NCBI RefSeq assembly: GCF_004664715.2
Contig: NC_051069.1
Span: 5,200,001 to 5,264,000, forward strand
Length of the DNA: 64,000 bases
Reading direction: 5' to 3'
DNA from: Peromyscus leucopus
Lineage: Eukaryota; Chordata; Mammalia; Rodentia; Cricetidae
Part shown: positions 22,963 to 34,091 of the stretch, one piece after another
Position numbering within the stretch: the stretch's first letter is position 1
How the letters are laid out: every line of letters begins with the position of its first letter
Notes under the pieces: generated by a model
Seen by the model: the letters and a program-made list of their open reading frames with translations, nothing else
The model's database searches: none
What the model was told of the DNA's origin: nothing
Program-made: the position numbers and the translations under genes

Positions 22963-23574
22963 ATTCGTTTGTGGAACATCTCTCTAGCTGGCACTGTTCG
23001 AAAGTTGTACTCTGTAGTATTTATTCTTACAGAATTTGCATTTTCATTACACATACTAGGAATTGGTATTTACTTTAAGTGTTTTTAAATTTTTAGAGGG
23101 GATAGTGAATTTTAGAACAATAAAGACTTCATGGCCCAGCTCAGATTGTTTATGTGGAAAGCACATAAAGAGGGAATAAAACAGAAGAGAAGGATTGCAG
23201 CATCTCACGTGGCCTCTGAGTAAATATGCACTTTACCCTCCTTTACATTAGCATCCTTTGCACCATTAACTGATCATTTACAGGGCTGTTTTTAGTCATT
23301 TAATTAATGCAAAGTATGCCTTCAGTAATAATTTGCATAAAATAACTAATTAAAACCTTTTCCAAAGTAGTATATAGGACATTTGTCCTAGGATGTAGAC
23401 CACAGATATAAAGGAATCTTCGCATGGGTAAATGTTGGAATCATTCAGTCATAATCACAGTTAGAATATTGAAGCATCCACAATGTTTGGCATTGGAAAC
23501 TCCTTTTATTTTGGTTAAGTCAGTATCTCCCACATTCATATGAAGAAAATTTTTGAATATGATGCTTTTTTATT
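22963..23574. other. Repeat-free AT-rich sequence
   Basis: No coding sequence or mobile element is recognised. It contains the motif cluster listed at 23296-23352 and is the best candidate in the window for a conserved non-coding element. Confidence 0.5.
23296..23352. promoter_or_regulatory. POU/homeodomain motif cluster
   Basis: Within 57 bp there are TAATTAAT (23301-23308), an ATGCAAAG half-octamer beside it, a perfect octamer reverse complement ATTTGCAT (23331-23338), and TAATTA (23347-23352). Octamer and TAATTA sites are established POU and homeodomain targets. That this cluster acts as an enhancer is only an inference. Confidence 0.3.
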
Positions 23575-23795
23575 TTTAAGATTTTATTTTTATTTTATGT
23601 GATAGGTTTTTATCTATGTGTCTGTATGTGTACTGTGTGTATGCAGTTCCCTACAGGAGCCAGAAGAGGGTAGACTCCTCGGAACTGGAGTTATGAATGC
23701 TTGTGAGGCACCATGTGGGTGCTGGGAGCTGAACTCAGGTCCCCTCTGCAAGAATGGCAGTGTTCTTTATCAAGAAACCATATCTCTAGCCCCAA
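23575..23795 (-). mobile_element. B3 SINE, minus strand
   Basis: Ordered hallmarks are ttttaagattttatttttat, aggagccagaagagggtaga, gaactggagttatgaatgct, ccatgtgggtgctgggagct and atctctagcccc at the 5' (right) end. Confidence 0.85.
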
Positions 23796-23962
23796 ATGGT
23801 TTTTGTTTTGTTTTGTTTGGAATACTGTCAGTAATACAGCAGATTTTTCTGGAGCCTTACTTCTGGATCTCATTTTCCTCTTTGTCTTGCAGAGGACAAA
23901 GTGGTCTTAGTTCCAGTCTCCTTGGAATGCCACTGACACCTGCTAGTTCTTCCCTGAGATTC

Positions 23963-24127
23963 TTTTTTTTTTTTTTTTAAATCTTTATTTATGTTTGCTT
24001 GGATGCCTGAAGAGGGCACCAGATCTCATTATAAATGGTTGTGAGATCTATGGATGCTGGGAATTGAACTCATGACCTCTGGAAGAACAGCCAGTGTTCT
24101 TAACCTCTGAGCCATCTCTCCAGCCCC
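23963..24127 (-). mobile_element. B2-type SINE, minus strand
   Basis: It starts with a long T run (the A tail reversed), then gcctgaagagggcaccagat, ggttgtgagatctatggatg, gctgggaattgaactcatga, and ends in ctgagccatctctccagccc. Confidence 0.9.
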
Positions 24128-24647
24128 ATCACTGCATTCTTTTGGCTCAGGCCAGCACCCGGTCTCTAGCAGGAAGTTAGTGAGGGGCAGCTTAGAGTAG
24201 AGTAATGGCAACTCCCTGGGCGGTCGGGTGTCTTCCAACCTAGCATAGCTGGGCTATGCTCATTGAGCTGCCCTTTGAATGAAAATATTTCTAGATTTCA
24301 AGAAAAGAACAGGCATGGCAAGGGATAGAAGTTGGGGAAAGTTGGAAGAGTTTTATTCTCAAAACTTTTCTTCTTTTTTCCCTTTGATTCTGCTGTGTAG
24401 GGCTGTCAAAGAACTCTTTGTCTTATTTCTTCTTGGATTTTGTGATTCTTTTTGAATGACAGTCAAGAATGCACTTTGCTCTTTTTGAGCTACTTATAAT
24501 GGATTTTCTCCTCCGCATAGTCCTAATGTCTTAAAACTGGTTGATTTTGGGCTGCAAAATGCTTGGGTTACTAATGCCACAGACAGGTAGGCACACGACA
24601 GGGTGGTGGAGTCTCTGAGGAGGTTCCAGGCCCATGCGGCAGAATGG
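24128..24647. other. Unique sequence
   Basis: No gene or mobile element recognised between the B2 and the LTR. Confidence 0.5.
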
Positions 24648-24653
24648 ATGGAG

Positions 24654-25165
24654 TGTTGTGGTACTGTGTTCCCCAAAATATTGTGTACTCTAATAAATTT
24701 ATCTGGGGTCAGAGAACAGACAGCCACTAAATACAAAGGCTAGAAAATGGTGGCACTCACACCTTTAATCCTAGCATTCCAGAGATAGAAATCCCTCTGG
24801 ATCTCGGTGAGTTCAAGGCCACATTGGAAATAGCCAAGCATGGTGACACACACCTTTAATCCCAGAAAGCCAGCCTTTAATCCCAGAGAGCGGTGGTAGA
24901 AAACAGAAAGATATATAAGGCGTGAGGACCAGAAACTAGATGATTTTGGCTGGTTAAGCATTCAGGCTTTTGAGCAGTAATTCAGCTGAGACCCATTCCG
25001 GATGAGGACTCAGAGGCCTCCAATCTGAGGAGACAAGACCAGCTGAGGATCCGGCGAGGTGAGATAGCTGTGGCTTGTTCTGTCTCTCTGATCTACCAGC
25101 ATGGACCCCAATAACTCGCCTCAGGTTTGATTTTATTAATAAGAACTTTTAAGATTCCTGCTACA
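24654..25165 (+). mobile_element. Solo LTR (class II ERV-like), plus strand
   Basis: It is flanked by a perfect 6-bp direct repeat, ATGGAG (24648-24653 and 25166-25171), which fixes the element at 512 bp with termini TGTTGTGGTACTG...CTGCTACA. It contains aataaatttatctggggtca near the start, two B1-like segments (cctttaatcctagcattc; gtgagttcaaggccac; then cacacctttaatcccag), and a TATATAAGGCG promoter-like box at about 24911. No internal retroviral sequence is present, so it is a solo LTR from recombination between the ends. Same family as 12205-12690. Confidence 0.88.
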
Positions 25166-25171
25166 ATGGAG

Positions 25172-25605
25172 GTCCCTTTTTCTAGGCTTAGAGGGAGGGG
25201 GAGGGTCTGTGCTGCACAGTGTATAAGTTGTTCATCCTCTGTATGCACAGCAGGGCCGTCTCTGAATGGGCTGTGAGGATGCGGGAGAGAATCTAGAAAA
25301 ATCAAGTCATGCTAGTTCTGATGGTTACAGGAACTGTCAAATTCAGCCCCAAATGGGGGAGCGTTATAAAACACAGCCCTGGCTGACAATGCCCTTGCTT
25401 GTGGTAAGTGGGAAGATCTTGGTAGCAGCTTTTGGTCCTTTCTGTTCGCATCAACCAGTGCTTCATGATATCTTCTATACAACAGGCCACGAGGAACTGC
25501 CAAGTGACTCCACATGTGATAACACAGAGTGCTCCTGTGAAGCAAGTGTTCTTCAGAGAACTTGAAGGAGTCTTCTTCGGCTTTCACCACGAGTATTTTA
25601 GGGCC
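25172..25605. other. Unique sequence
   Basis: No mobile element or exon is recognised; several overlapping frames on both strands have no familiar domain. Confidence 0.5.
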
Positions 25606-25680
25606 AGGCATGTAGCGTGGTGATAGAAAGGGCTGGCCTGGCACAAGCAGCGCCCTGGGTCCCATCTCTAGCACCACGCA
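25606..25680 (+). mobile_element. ID-like (tRNA-derived) SINE fragment
   Basis: caggcatgtagcgtggtgat (A-box region), tgggtcccatctctagcacc (a B-box region that has lost the GGTTCGA core) and the spacing between them fit a diverged ID element. Confidence 0.5.
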
Positions 25681-26182
25681 AATCAAACTGAAGCGTTTTA
25701 AACAGATTGCTGTGCCCACAGAAGGCCTGTTCTGTGTCAGCGTTCTCTGGGGACCCGTTAAGATCAGACAGTGAACAAGTCTCTGCGGCAAACCGTTTCC
25801 ATCTCGGTTTCAGATGCCTGCTGCTCAGCAGATAAGCTCCGAGGTGGCTGTGGAGCTTTGCTGACTGTATTAGTTGTATGTTCACCTTGAGCTTTGCCCT
25901 CTCCCCCATTGGTTTTATCACAAAGCAGGAAACTTGGGCCCAGAGAGTTTAAGGCACATCCAGGGCAAATGACTAGTAAATTGTTCCACCAAGATCAAAT
26001 TTGTTCCTCTTAGCCACTACGCTAGTGCCTTCTCTAAATGCAGTGTTGAGACCCACGGATCTCTTGACTTTTCTTTTTCCCACGTGCACTTGTGTGTGTG
26101 TTGTGTGCTTGTGTAGGAACATCTGTTTTTGCACGTGTGTGTGTGTGCATGCACATATACACATAGGTAGGTGCAGACCTTT
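25681..26182. other. Unique sequence with a GT-rich end
   Basis: No gene recognised. Interrupted GT repeats lie around 26093-26150. Confidence 0.5.
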
Positions 26183-26560
26183 CCTGGTGTTTTTCATGGC
26201 TGTGATAAAACACCATGTTCAAAGGAGTTTGAGGGAGGATTTTATTTGGCTTACACATCATAATCACAATCTGTCACTGAGAGAAGCCAAGACAGGATCT
26301 CCACTAGGAACCTGGAGGGAGGAAGTCAAGCAAAGACCATGGAGGAGTACTGCTTATTGGCTTGTTCCTTGTGGCTCCCTCGGTTTGCTTTTTCATACAC
26401 CCCTGGGTCACCTGCCTGGGGGTGGTACCACTCACAGTGGGTTGAGACGTATTTATCAGGAAAATGCTTTATGGACCACTGTGGTGGACACATTTTCTCA
26501 GTTGAGAGTCCTTCTTTCTAGATGACTCTACCTGTGTCAAGTTGACAAAACCATGAGCCG
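26183..26560 (-). mobile_element. Rodent L1 3'-UTR-type repeat, minus strand
   Basis: The reverse form of the 44060-44475 type: catggctgtgataaaacacc, then ttttatttggcttacacatc, gtcactgagagaagccaaga, ggaacctggagggaggaag, ending ctacctgtgtcaagttgac. It appears close to end-to-end for this repeat type. Confidence 0.6.
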
Positions 26561-26589
26561 GCACAAGGCCTGACTGAGGTTGATCATCA

Positions 26590-26838
26590 GGGATCATCTT
26601 CCATCCATCTCCATCTCTTTCCTTCGTCATTCGCTGAGGCATGGCCTCTCCGTCAAATCCAGAGTGTGCTGTCCAGCTGGCTCTGTGACGGGTCCCTGGT
26701 CAGCACCTCTGAGGCTGCCGTTGTGGAAAGGCCACCACGCCCACCCGTCGTTCAGGGTGGTTCCGGGGGTCCTGAACTCTGATCTCCACACTTCTGTGCT
26801 GAGCACTTAACCCACTGAGCTCTCTCCCCAGCCCTGTC
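26590..26838 (-). mobile_element. B3A-type SINE, minus strand
   Basis: The pattern includes cattcgctgaggcatggcct, gtcaaatccagagtgtgctg, a diverged middle, and acccactgagctctctcccc at the tRNA-head end. Confidence 0.68.
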
Positions 26839-27455
26839 TCACAAATTTTAACACATCTCAGGCCCCTGTGTAGACTTGCTTGGCTACCAGGCTTTGGTGG
26901 CCTGTGGGCTTTTCTGGACTGTGTGTTGGAGGCGTAGCTATTTAGTTTGCGTGTCAGGACAGCTCATCTCTGAAACAGCATAGGGCTCTGGTCTTTGTCC
27001 TCTTCAGGCATCTTCCAGGGATAGAGGGATCAGCTAGCAGATAAAGGGGGCTGATTAGAAATGTGATTTAAAGGCATCTATGCAGCTACTAGGAGTTACG
27101 GCTTTCTAACCAGGTTCATAAATATGATCTTATAGGAATGCTTATATGATATGTAACTTATAAACCTTTAAAAATAAAGCAAGGAAAAACATACATTTGT
27201 TTTCCAGATGTAAAGTGAGCATAATGGGCCCATTGTGGGAATACATTCCTGTGTTTTATAATCTCAGTGGGGGGGAAAAAGTCTTTTAATGTGTAAATAC
27301 ACACTAATAAAGATAAACCCGTGCTGTGGCCAAGCATATTATGATAGAGAATGTTTTAGCACTAGTCCAGCTCACCTGGATGCATATGGCTCCTTTGTTC
27401 CTATTCTCATGTATCCTCCTCTTCACAAATTTCATTGTTAATTAGAAATTACGTG
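26839..27455. other. Unique sequence
   Basis: No mobile element or exon recognised; AT-rich towards the right. Confidence 0.5.
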
Positions 27456-27680
27456 AGGCTGGAGAGGTGGCTCGGCAGTTAAGAGTAGTTGTGGCTCTTG
27501 CAGAGGACTTGGGTTTGGTTCCCAGTACCCACATGATGATTTACAACTCTTCTCAACTCTAGTTCAGGGGATTTGATGCCCCCTTCTGATCTCAGTAGGT
27601 ACCAGGCACACACATGTTGGTACACGTATATACATACATGCAGGTAAAGCACTCAAGCACATAAGAAGTAAATAAGTTTA
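27456..27680 (+). mobile_element. B3 SINE, plus strand
   Basis: It starts with ggctggagaggtggctcggc, has gggtttggttcccagtaccc as the B-box region, then ccccttctgatctcagtagg and a CATACA-rich stretch before an A-rich tail. Confidence 0.85.
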
Positions 27681-28045
27681 AAAAAAATTTTTTTTTAAAG
27701 ATTGACCTATTTCATGAAATCACTCTTTGCCTGTGGGATGCTAGGTTGGAGCTAGCCAGTTAACTTTAGCTGGAGATCACAGACATTAGATGAATTATAG
27801 GTGATTAATCTTCACTTATAGGGCCACAGGACTTAGTTTATTCCCTTTCCAATGAATTGCTATTATATTTCTTCATCTGAATGAAAATTTATTATTTGCC
27901 TTATCTATTTTAAGGGGAATATTACTTTCCTTAAATTTGTTTATAAATTATGAACAGCAACGTTTTTGTCTTGTGTGTAAATAGATTTTATTTTTTAACA
28001 AAAGTATCAGTGGAATGCTTTTGTCTTATTTTTATAATTTATATA
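27681..28045. other. AT-rich unique sequence
   Basis: Strongly AT-rich with no gene or recognised mobile element. Confidence 0.5.
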
Positions 28046-28228
28046 TTAATTTTTCTGTGTGTGTGTGCGCGCACATACACACACACACAGGTCCCACTAG
28101 AAGAGGGTGTTTGAACCCCCTGAAGCTAGAGTTATAGGTGGTTGTAGCTGCCCTGTATAGGTGCTGGGAACCTAACTCTGTGATCTTCTACAAGAGCAGC
28201 AAGCATTCCTAACTGCTGAGACCCGACT
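28046..28228 (-). mobile_element. B3 SINE, minus strand
   Basis: A GT/CG/AC stretch is followed by actagaagagggtgtttgaa, tgaagctagagttataggtg, taggtgctgggaacctaact, and a degraded head (cctaactgctgagacc). Confidence 0.75.
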
Positions 28229-28239
28229 TTGGTCTCTTG

Positions 28240-28635
28240 TTGTTGTTGATGTAGCAAGGCAAATTTGGTGGTTCGAAAGAAAATGGCCCTCAAGGGGAGT
28301 GACACTAATGGGAGGTGTGGCCTTGTTGGAGTGGGTGTGGCCTTGTTGGAGGAAGTGTGTCACTGTGGAGGTGGGCTTTGAGGTCTCATTATGCACAAGA
28401 CACCACCCCATGTTTCAGACCACTTTCTGTTGCCTGTGAGTCAAAATGTATGAGCTCTCAGCTCCTTCTCTAGCATCATGTTGGCTGCATGCTGCCTTGC
28501 TTCCCGCCATGACGATAATGAACTAAACCTCTGAACTGTAAGCCAGCCACTGCAATTAAATGTTTTCTTTTATAAGAGTTGCTATTGTCATGGTTTTTCT
28601 TCACATCAGTAGAAACCTTAAGACGACAAATATCT
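28240..28635 (+). mobile_element. Rodent L1 3'-UTR-type repeat, plus strand
   Basis: gggaggtgtggccttgttgg occurs with a partial tandem copy (gagtgggtgtggccttgttg). It is followed by ccgccatgacgataatgaac and gttgctattgtcatggtttt, the latter being the shared 3' end of this repeat class. Confidence 0.6.
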
Positions 28636-30506
28636 TAGACTTTTATAATCTCAGATTTTGCTCTCATGTTTCAAAAGACCTTTTCTTAAAAATCCAAATA
28701 TTATACAATATTCAGACACATACTCCTCATTTGATTCTATTTTTAGTTCGTGTTTTTATAAGTTGAAGACATGTAGACTCCCCGCCCCCAAATAATAAAC
28801 CCTCGTTTTTCGTTCCTACCTAGACTTGGTGACATGTACCTGTTTTATATGAACACTGCACCCTCTAACCTTGCCCTGTTTTTTCACCGTGGCTAAGCTG
28901 TTTTGGTAAATCTGTAATTGATGGTGTTTTTCTGCCTCTTGGTGGGTTTCCACTGAGTAAGGTGTCAGATGGTGAGCTCTTGGGGCCTCAGAATGGTCAT
29001 GACAAAAAGATGAAGCAAGAAGGAACTGCCTGATAATTGAGTCCCAGGAACTAAGTAGCACAGCTGTGAACAAGACCAGAACGATTCTGTATGCTAATGG
29101 GGAAGAGGGCACGAGGCCTGAAATTGGTTTAGACATGATGCAGGAAGAAGGACACATATATTTGGTTTTTTGTTTAAATTCAAATCCATTAAAACCTTCC
29201 TAACACAGGAAAAGGGGGGAAAGTGTTCTGCCTCTTTGCCGACGGTAATGTAATTTTGGTCTTTACGTAAGTGTCCTGGGACCTCAATTCCCTGTCGGCA
29301 CAGCAAATTCCCAGCACATGTGGCGTGATGGAGACTCGTTGCTTCCGGAGTTATTTCCTTTCCTTCTTAGCATGGGGAAAATGACCAAACGTATAGACTT
29401 TCTACTCGCAACCTGGTGTTTATATCGGTACTTGCGTCTAATGGCTTTTCCTATTGCTCTAGGTATTGCTGCTAGAAGCTTCTCACACTCCTCAGGATCT
29501 TTTCAGTAAGGCTGACACTGCATAAACTGAGAATTTAGGTAAGTCTTTAAAAACTGAATGAAAGAAAGAATTCCTAAAGGAAAACATCCTCATTAACCGA
29601 GTCCTGGGGATGGGACGTGCGCTGATGTTCTCCAGAGCATTTCAGTTCTGTCTCTTGCACCTCCCTGTGGTCCTCACCAAGGTCTGTGTGCTGCAGCCGA
29701 TGTGCAGAATACCTGGTCCTGGTGCCTACTTTCTGTTTGACTTCCTCCCCTAAAGGTTAGGTATGAGAAAAGGGATGTGGAGCTGGGCCATTTCCCTTCC
29801 CAGGTCTTCGTGAATTTGCATTCACCCCCATGGCTTGCTTAGTACACATATTGAGAGAGCAAAGATTGGAAGCTCTGGGTAAAGAACTAATCTAGAAACT
29901 CCATTGTCTTTGAAATGGAAGTGAGTGGTTCCTGGGGACTTGAGGGTTGTAAATGATGGCTGTAGAATGGGGGAAGTAAACATGAATTACAGGTAATGGG
30001 TTTTTCTTTGGTCCTGCATGGGGCAGATCTCAAGTGGTATGAATGAAAACTCTGGACTGAGATGTAGGGACACACCTGCAGATTCTGAGTTTGCTGAGGT
30101 TTAGTCCGACAAGGTAAATCTAGTCAGACAGCCCTTAAGTAGTGTCATGCGCCACCTACCTGTTTCAGTTTTAATCTAGTGTATATGCTTTGGGCCAGGT
30201 CATTTAATCTCTGACAGTCTCTGTCTTCATCTTTGAAGTTTATAGCATTGCCTAGGAAATTGTTTATGTGCTTTAAGATTTTAGGGGATAGCAAAACCAT
30301 GTTAGGACTAATTTACTATATCTTTTCAGTGAATATGACCAAAATTGATGATTGTTGAAGTTCATTGGATATGTGAGAATCCAATGTATATATGTAGTTC
30401 TATTTTGTGTCTGGAATTTTTCGTGATAAAAGATTTTCACAGATAATACTATCCTCTGCTTATATCATCTTACAAAAGAATGAGTATTTTGATACTAAAA
30501 GAGTAG
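28636..30506. other. Unique sequence, no gene recognised
   Basis: Nearly 1.9 kb without a recognisable mobile element or supported exon. Confidence 0.55.
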
Positions 30507-30645
30507 GGGCAAGGTGTGGTGGTGCACACCTTTGATCACAGCACTTGAGGCAAGCAGATCTCTGTGAGTTCAAAGCCAGCCTGGTCTACATAGAGAGTTG
30601 CAGGCCAGCCAGGGCTGTATAATGAAGCCCTGCCTGTCTTTAGAG
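30507..30645 (+). mobile_element. B1 SINE, plus strand
   Basis: It runs ggcaaggtgtggtggtgcac, tttgatcacagcacttgagg, gtgagttcaaagccagcctg to a diverged 3' part ending aagccctgcctgtctt. Confidence 0.88.
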
Positions 30646-31320
30646 GATACGTATTTAGCTTTATAAAAATGGTTGTCCTTTTCACAATCTTTCCCCCTTT
30701 CCAAACCAGTGATCAGTGGAAGACTGAGCAGCATGGTATTAAGGGCTGACATTGGTGGATCCTAGAGTATATGACCCTAGAACTATGTCCTTTCTCCCAA
30801 ACAGGAAACAAGGTGGAACCTATGCTGACATTGTTTACATTCAGAAAATACCCTTTCAGCAAGCATGGGTGAACTAAGAGACATTAGATGTCAAGCTGAA
30901 GTGAAGGGACTGTTCTGTTGGGAGCTGAGGTAGAAATGGCTTACTTTCATAAACATGGAATTAACTGTGGTCAGTGCAGATTGAAAATGGTGACAGTGAT
31001 CCTACTAGTCTGATGAAAGGCCACAGCAGCTCCCTCCCTAGTGTGGTGGGGCAGCTCTAGCCAGATGTTTGAATACATATGACTGTCTATTTCAGAAGTG
31101 TGTGTGGGGGGGGGGGCGCGGGGGTTGTCACCTCATCTTCAGGGAGGTGAGCCTGACACTAGGAAACCAGTGACCCCAAGTATGAAGAACTCAAGGCTGG
31201 GTGTAGATCAAGGGCACAGTCAAGAGTTATGAACTCTCAGCAATGTGGTCTGAGTTCCTCAGGACAGAGAGGAGCTTGCTGAGACATTGCTGGATGTGAA
31301 AGAAGTATACTTGGTGGCAC
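30646..31320. other. Unique sequence with a short G run
   Basis: No gene recognised. An 11-G run with flanking GCGCGGGGG occurs at 31106-31124. Confidence 0.5.
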
Positions 31321-31419
31321 CCTGTGCTGTAGCCTGTAGAGAACACATACTATGTTTCTGTTGACTTCTCCCTGTGCTGTGGCTGTAGAGAACACATACT
31401 ATGTTTCTGTTGACTTCTC
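31321..31419 (+). repeat. Recent tandem duplication, two 50-bp units
   Basis: Unit 1 is 31321-31370 and unit 2 is 31371-31419. Both start cctgtgctgt and end gttgacttctc. They differ by about one substitution and one single-base indel, so the duplication is young compared with the surrounding repeats. A TTG/CTG/GGT trinucleotide patch follows at 31432-31476. Confidence 0.92.
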
Positions 31420-31476
31420 TTTGGGCTGTGGGTTGTTGTTGTTGTTGCTGCTGCTGGAGATGGTGGTGGTGGTGGT

Positions 31477-32792
31477 GTGTTGGAGATGTAGAAAATCATG
31501 GCTGGGATTACTGCTAGACAAGGAAGTCCCATGAGGGACGGGCAGATGCTCCCTGCTCCGGGAAGTAAACACCATTCCCTTACTTCTGAGAGTACTGGAG
31601 ATGCTGCATTGTCTGTGTGGTTTAGGGCAAGGTGGCTCAGTCCTTCCTTCTTCCTCCTCCTGCGAGTTCCGGCTTGTGTTCCTGCTACCAACACAATTTT
31701 CAGAGAAACCCAGAATGAATTTGACAGTCTTACCTGCCTGTTTTCTGCCCTGTCACCCCAACTCTTGGCTTACAGCCTGCTTGTTATGCTTCAACTCTCA
31801 GGCTCTGCTCCAAGAATGTTTACTTACTGCCCTTTTTAGGGTGAAAAGGGTTATATCCAACAATAGTGGGAGCACTTGTCTTAAATGTGTAGGACTGTGA
31901 GAGATTACTAAACTTTTGACATATCTGAAAGTGTATATGCTGGGTGGAGCTTTTATTTTGACATAAACCAGAGAAAAGAAAATTGCTTTAAGGGATCTCT
32001 GGACTCCAGATTGGAATAAAATTTAATGAATGAACAACAAAACCAATCAATCATGCTCAGGAGCTTTTTCAGAAGAGCAGAGCATTCTGGGTGAGCGCTT
32101 GTAGGGATGAGTGGTTAAGAACTGGAGGCAATCACACCACAGAAATCAGTGTGGTGTTTCAAAAGGTCCTATGTAAGCATGCAAGTGTATGTGCATGTAT
32201 GTGAGGAGAGAGATGCTGATGGATGGGGTGGGGAATGATAAATGACTAGTTTAGTTTTCTATTTAATGGCTCATGATGTATTCTGGATTGGAGTGCCAAT
32301 GCAATCTGTTACTATCCCTGTTCACTATAAGCTTATAAGAAAAATACTTTTAAGAGCTACCTTAAATTCAAAAGAAACAAAAAAGATTGTTTTGGGCTCT
32401 CTGGGAAATTTTTTAGTTCCCATCTCTGTTTAGTGGAGGATATTCAATCTGTAAAATTCAAAGTAGGACCAGTGTAGATACTTGGTGTTCTATACAAAGG
32501 CTATGACGTCAGCAACCACACGCTGTTCCCATGCTTCCTTTTCTTCATGAAATCAATCATGCACTTTCACCTTCCCAGCATGCTCCATCTGTTGAGTCTT
32601 TGGATCAGTTTTCCCAGTGACTTTGGCCACCATTCCTTTGCTTGCCCACCTACCACAGGCCACCCGAGTGACTGAGGATCCTCACTAGACCAGGCTTTCT
32701 GCCCCCATGCTGGGATCCTTGCCCTGCTGCTGTTATTGCCTAGTCCATGCTTTCAAACAAAAGGACCACAGCTTTCATTTTGATTGACATCC
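31477..32792. other. Unique sequence, no gene recognised
   Basis: No mobile element or supported exon. A full CRE palindrome at 32504 is listed separately. Confidence 0.55.
32504..32511. promoter_or_regulatory. Full CRE palindrome TGACGTCA
   Basis: A perfect 8-bp cAMP-response element in repeat-free sequence. The CpG it contains is uncommon in this CpG-poor background. Activity is not implied by the motif alone. Confidence 0.3.
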
Positions 32793-32945
32793 CACTGAGA
32801 TGGCTCAGTGGGAAAAGGCTCTGGCCATCAAGACTGGTGATCAAAATTCAATCCCCAGGACCCACATGGGTCCTGTTGTCCTCTGACCTCAACCCACACT
32901 ATGGCATGTGTGTATCCTTACAAGTACACAGACACACACACAATC
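32793..32945 (+). mobile_element. B2/B3-type SINE, plus strand
   Basis: It starts cactgagatggctcagtggg, has aaaattcaatccccaggacc at the B-box region, and ends in an ACACAC-rich tail. Confidence 0.7.
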
Positions 32946-33205
32946 TGAATTAATCAATATGAGATAAAGAAAGATTAATCCACAATATAACAGGATGTGC
33001 CATTTTCTTGAACCTGTGGCTATTTATGTCTGCCCATGTTTTTCTTTTGAAGTTAAAACAATCCGAAGGAAGAACTCAAAATTTGAATATTTTCTAACAA
33101 TTGGTTGGATTTTATAGAATCAGTGACTTTTTTCAGTGAGTGATTTTGCCTGCATTTGCATATTTCCCTTTGGAACATGAACCTTGAAAAAAGAATTCAG
33201 TCTTC

Positions 33206-33400
33206 AGGGCTGGAGAGATGGCTCATGAGGACCTGAGTTTGGAATCCCAACACCCACATAAAAATCCAGGTGCATGTGTAATTCTAGCACTAGGGAGGCA
33301 CAGACAGATGGATCCTGGAGCTCAGTAGTCTGCAGCCTTCACATTCATGTGCAGACACAGGAACATGCCCATACACACATGCACAAACGCAAGAGATCAC
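33206..33400 (+). mobile_element. B3A-type SINE, plus strand
   Basis: cttcagggctggagagatgg begins the tRNA-derived head, then acctgagtttggaatcccaa, agcactagggaggcacagac, and a CACACATGCACA tail. Confidence 0.75.
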
Positions 33401-33685
33401 TCTTCTCTTTAGCTGTAAAATTTAGAAAATTCACGTTGATCGTGAGAATTAGCTTTCCAGATCTATAAAAAATAAACTAGTGTATTCACAGAACTGAACA
33501 GTGACTTAATGCAATTAAAATAAACACACTTTACGGTCACCTCCAATGGCATCAATATCTGAATACATTGACAAAAGCTGAGAGAAATTCCATTGCTGTG
33601 CTGTAAACTGTGCTCCCATAGGGGCCTTAACAGCAGTTAAGTCCCATTGTTACGTACAAATAGCTTAAAAACAGGGTGAAACATT

Positions 33686-33864
33686 GGGCTGGAGAGGTAG
33701 CTCAGCTGTTCAGAGCACTTGCTGCTTTTCCAGAGGACCCAGCTTTGGTTCCTAGTACCCATGTCAGGTGGCTTACAACTGCCTGCCACTCTTGCTTCAG
33801 GAGAACTGACACTCTCTTCTGATCTCTGAGTACTGGCGTTCACGCGAGCGTGCGCGTGCGCGCG

Positions 33865-33906
<42 letters not shown>

Positions 33907-33918
33907 TTAAAAATTTTA
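33686..33918 (+). mobile_element. B3 SINE with (CG)n(CA)n tract, plus strand
   Basis: Head tgggctggagaggtagctca, B-box region tttggttcctagtacccatg, then ctctcttctgatctctgagt. An alternating GCGCGC/CACACA tract occupies 33841-33902, where the CA-rich part of B3 lies. It ends in taattaaaaattttaaa. Confidence 0.85.
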
Positions 33919-33920
33919 AA

Positions 33921-34091
33921 GGGGGCGGGCGGTGGTGGTGCACGCCTTTAATCCCAGCACTTGGGAGGCAGAGGCAGGTGGATCTCTGTGAGTTCGAGGC
34001 CAGCCTGGTCTACAGAGCAAGATCCAGGAAAAGGTGCAAAGCTACACAGAGAAACCCTGTCTCAAACAAAAACAAAAACAAAAACAAAAAA
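33921..34091 (+). mobile_element. Young-looking B1 SINE, plus strand
   Basis: Nearly consensus-like: gggcggtggtggtgcacgcc, tttaatcccagcacttggga, gttcgaggccagcctggtct, aggaaaaggtgcaaagctac, agagaaaccctgtctc and an (AAAAC)n tail. The intact B box and the cricetid-type right half make it the best B1 copy in the window. It follows directly on the tail of a B3. Confidence 0.95.

Noticed and set aside
24911..24922. TATATAAGGCG as an active promoter
   Set aside because: It is the expected LTR promoter motif in a solo LTR; nothing downstream suggests a transcript.
25266..25791. Overlapping frames of 99-159 codons on both strands
   Set aside because: No known domain, no splice sites that make sense, and antisense frames mirror each other; treated as chance.
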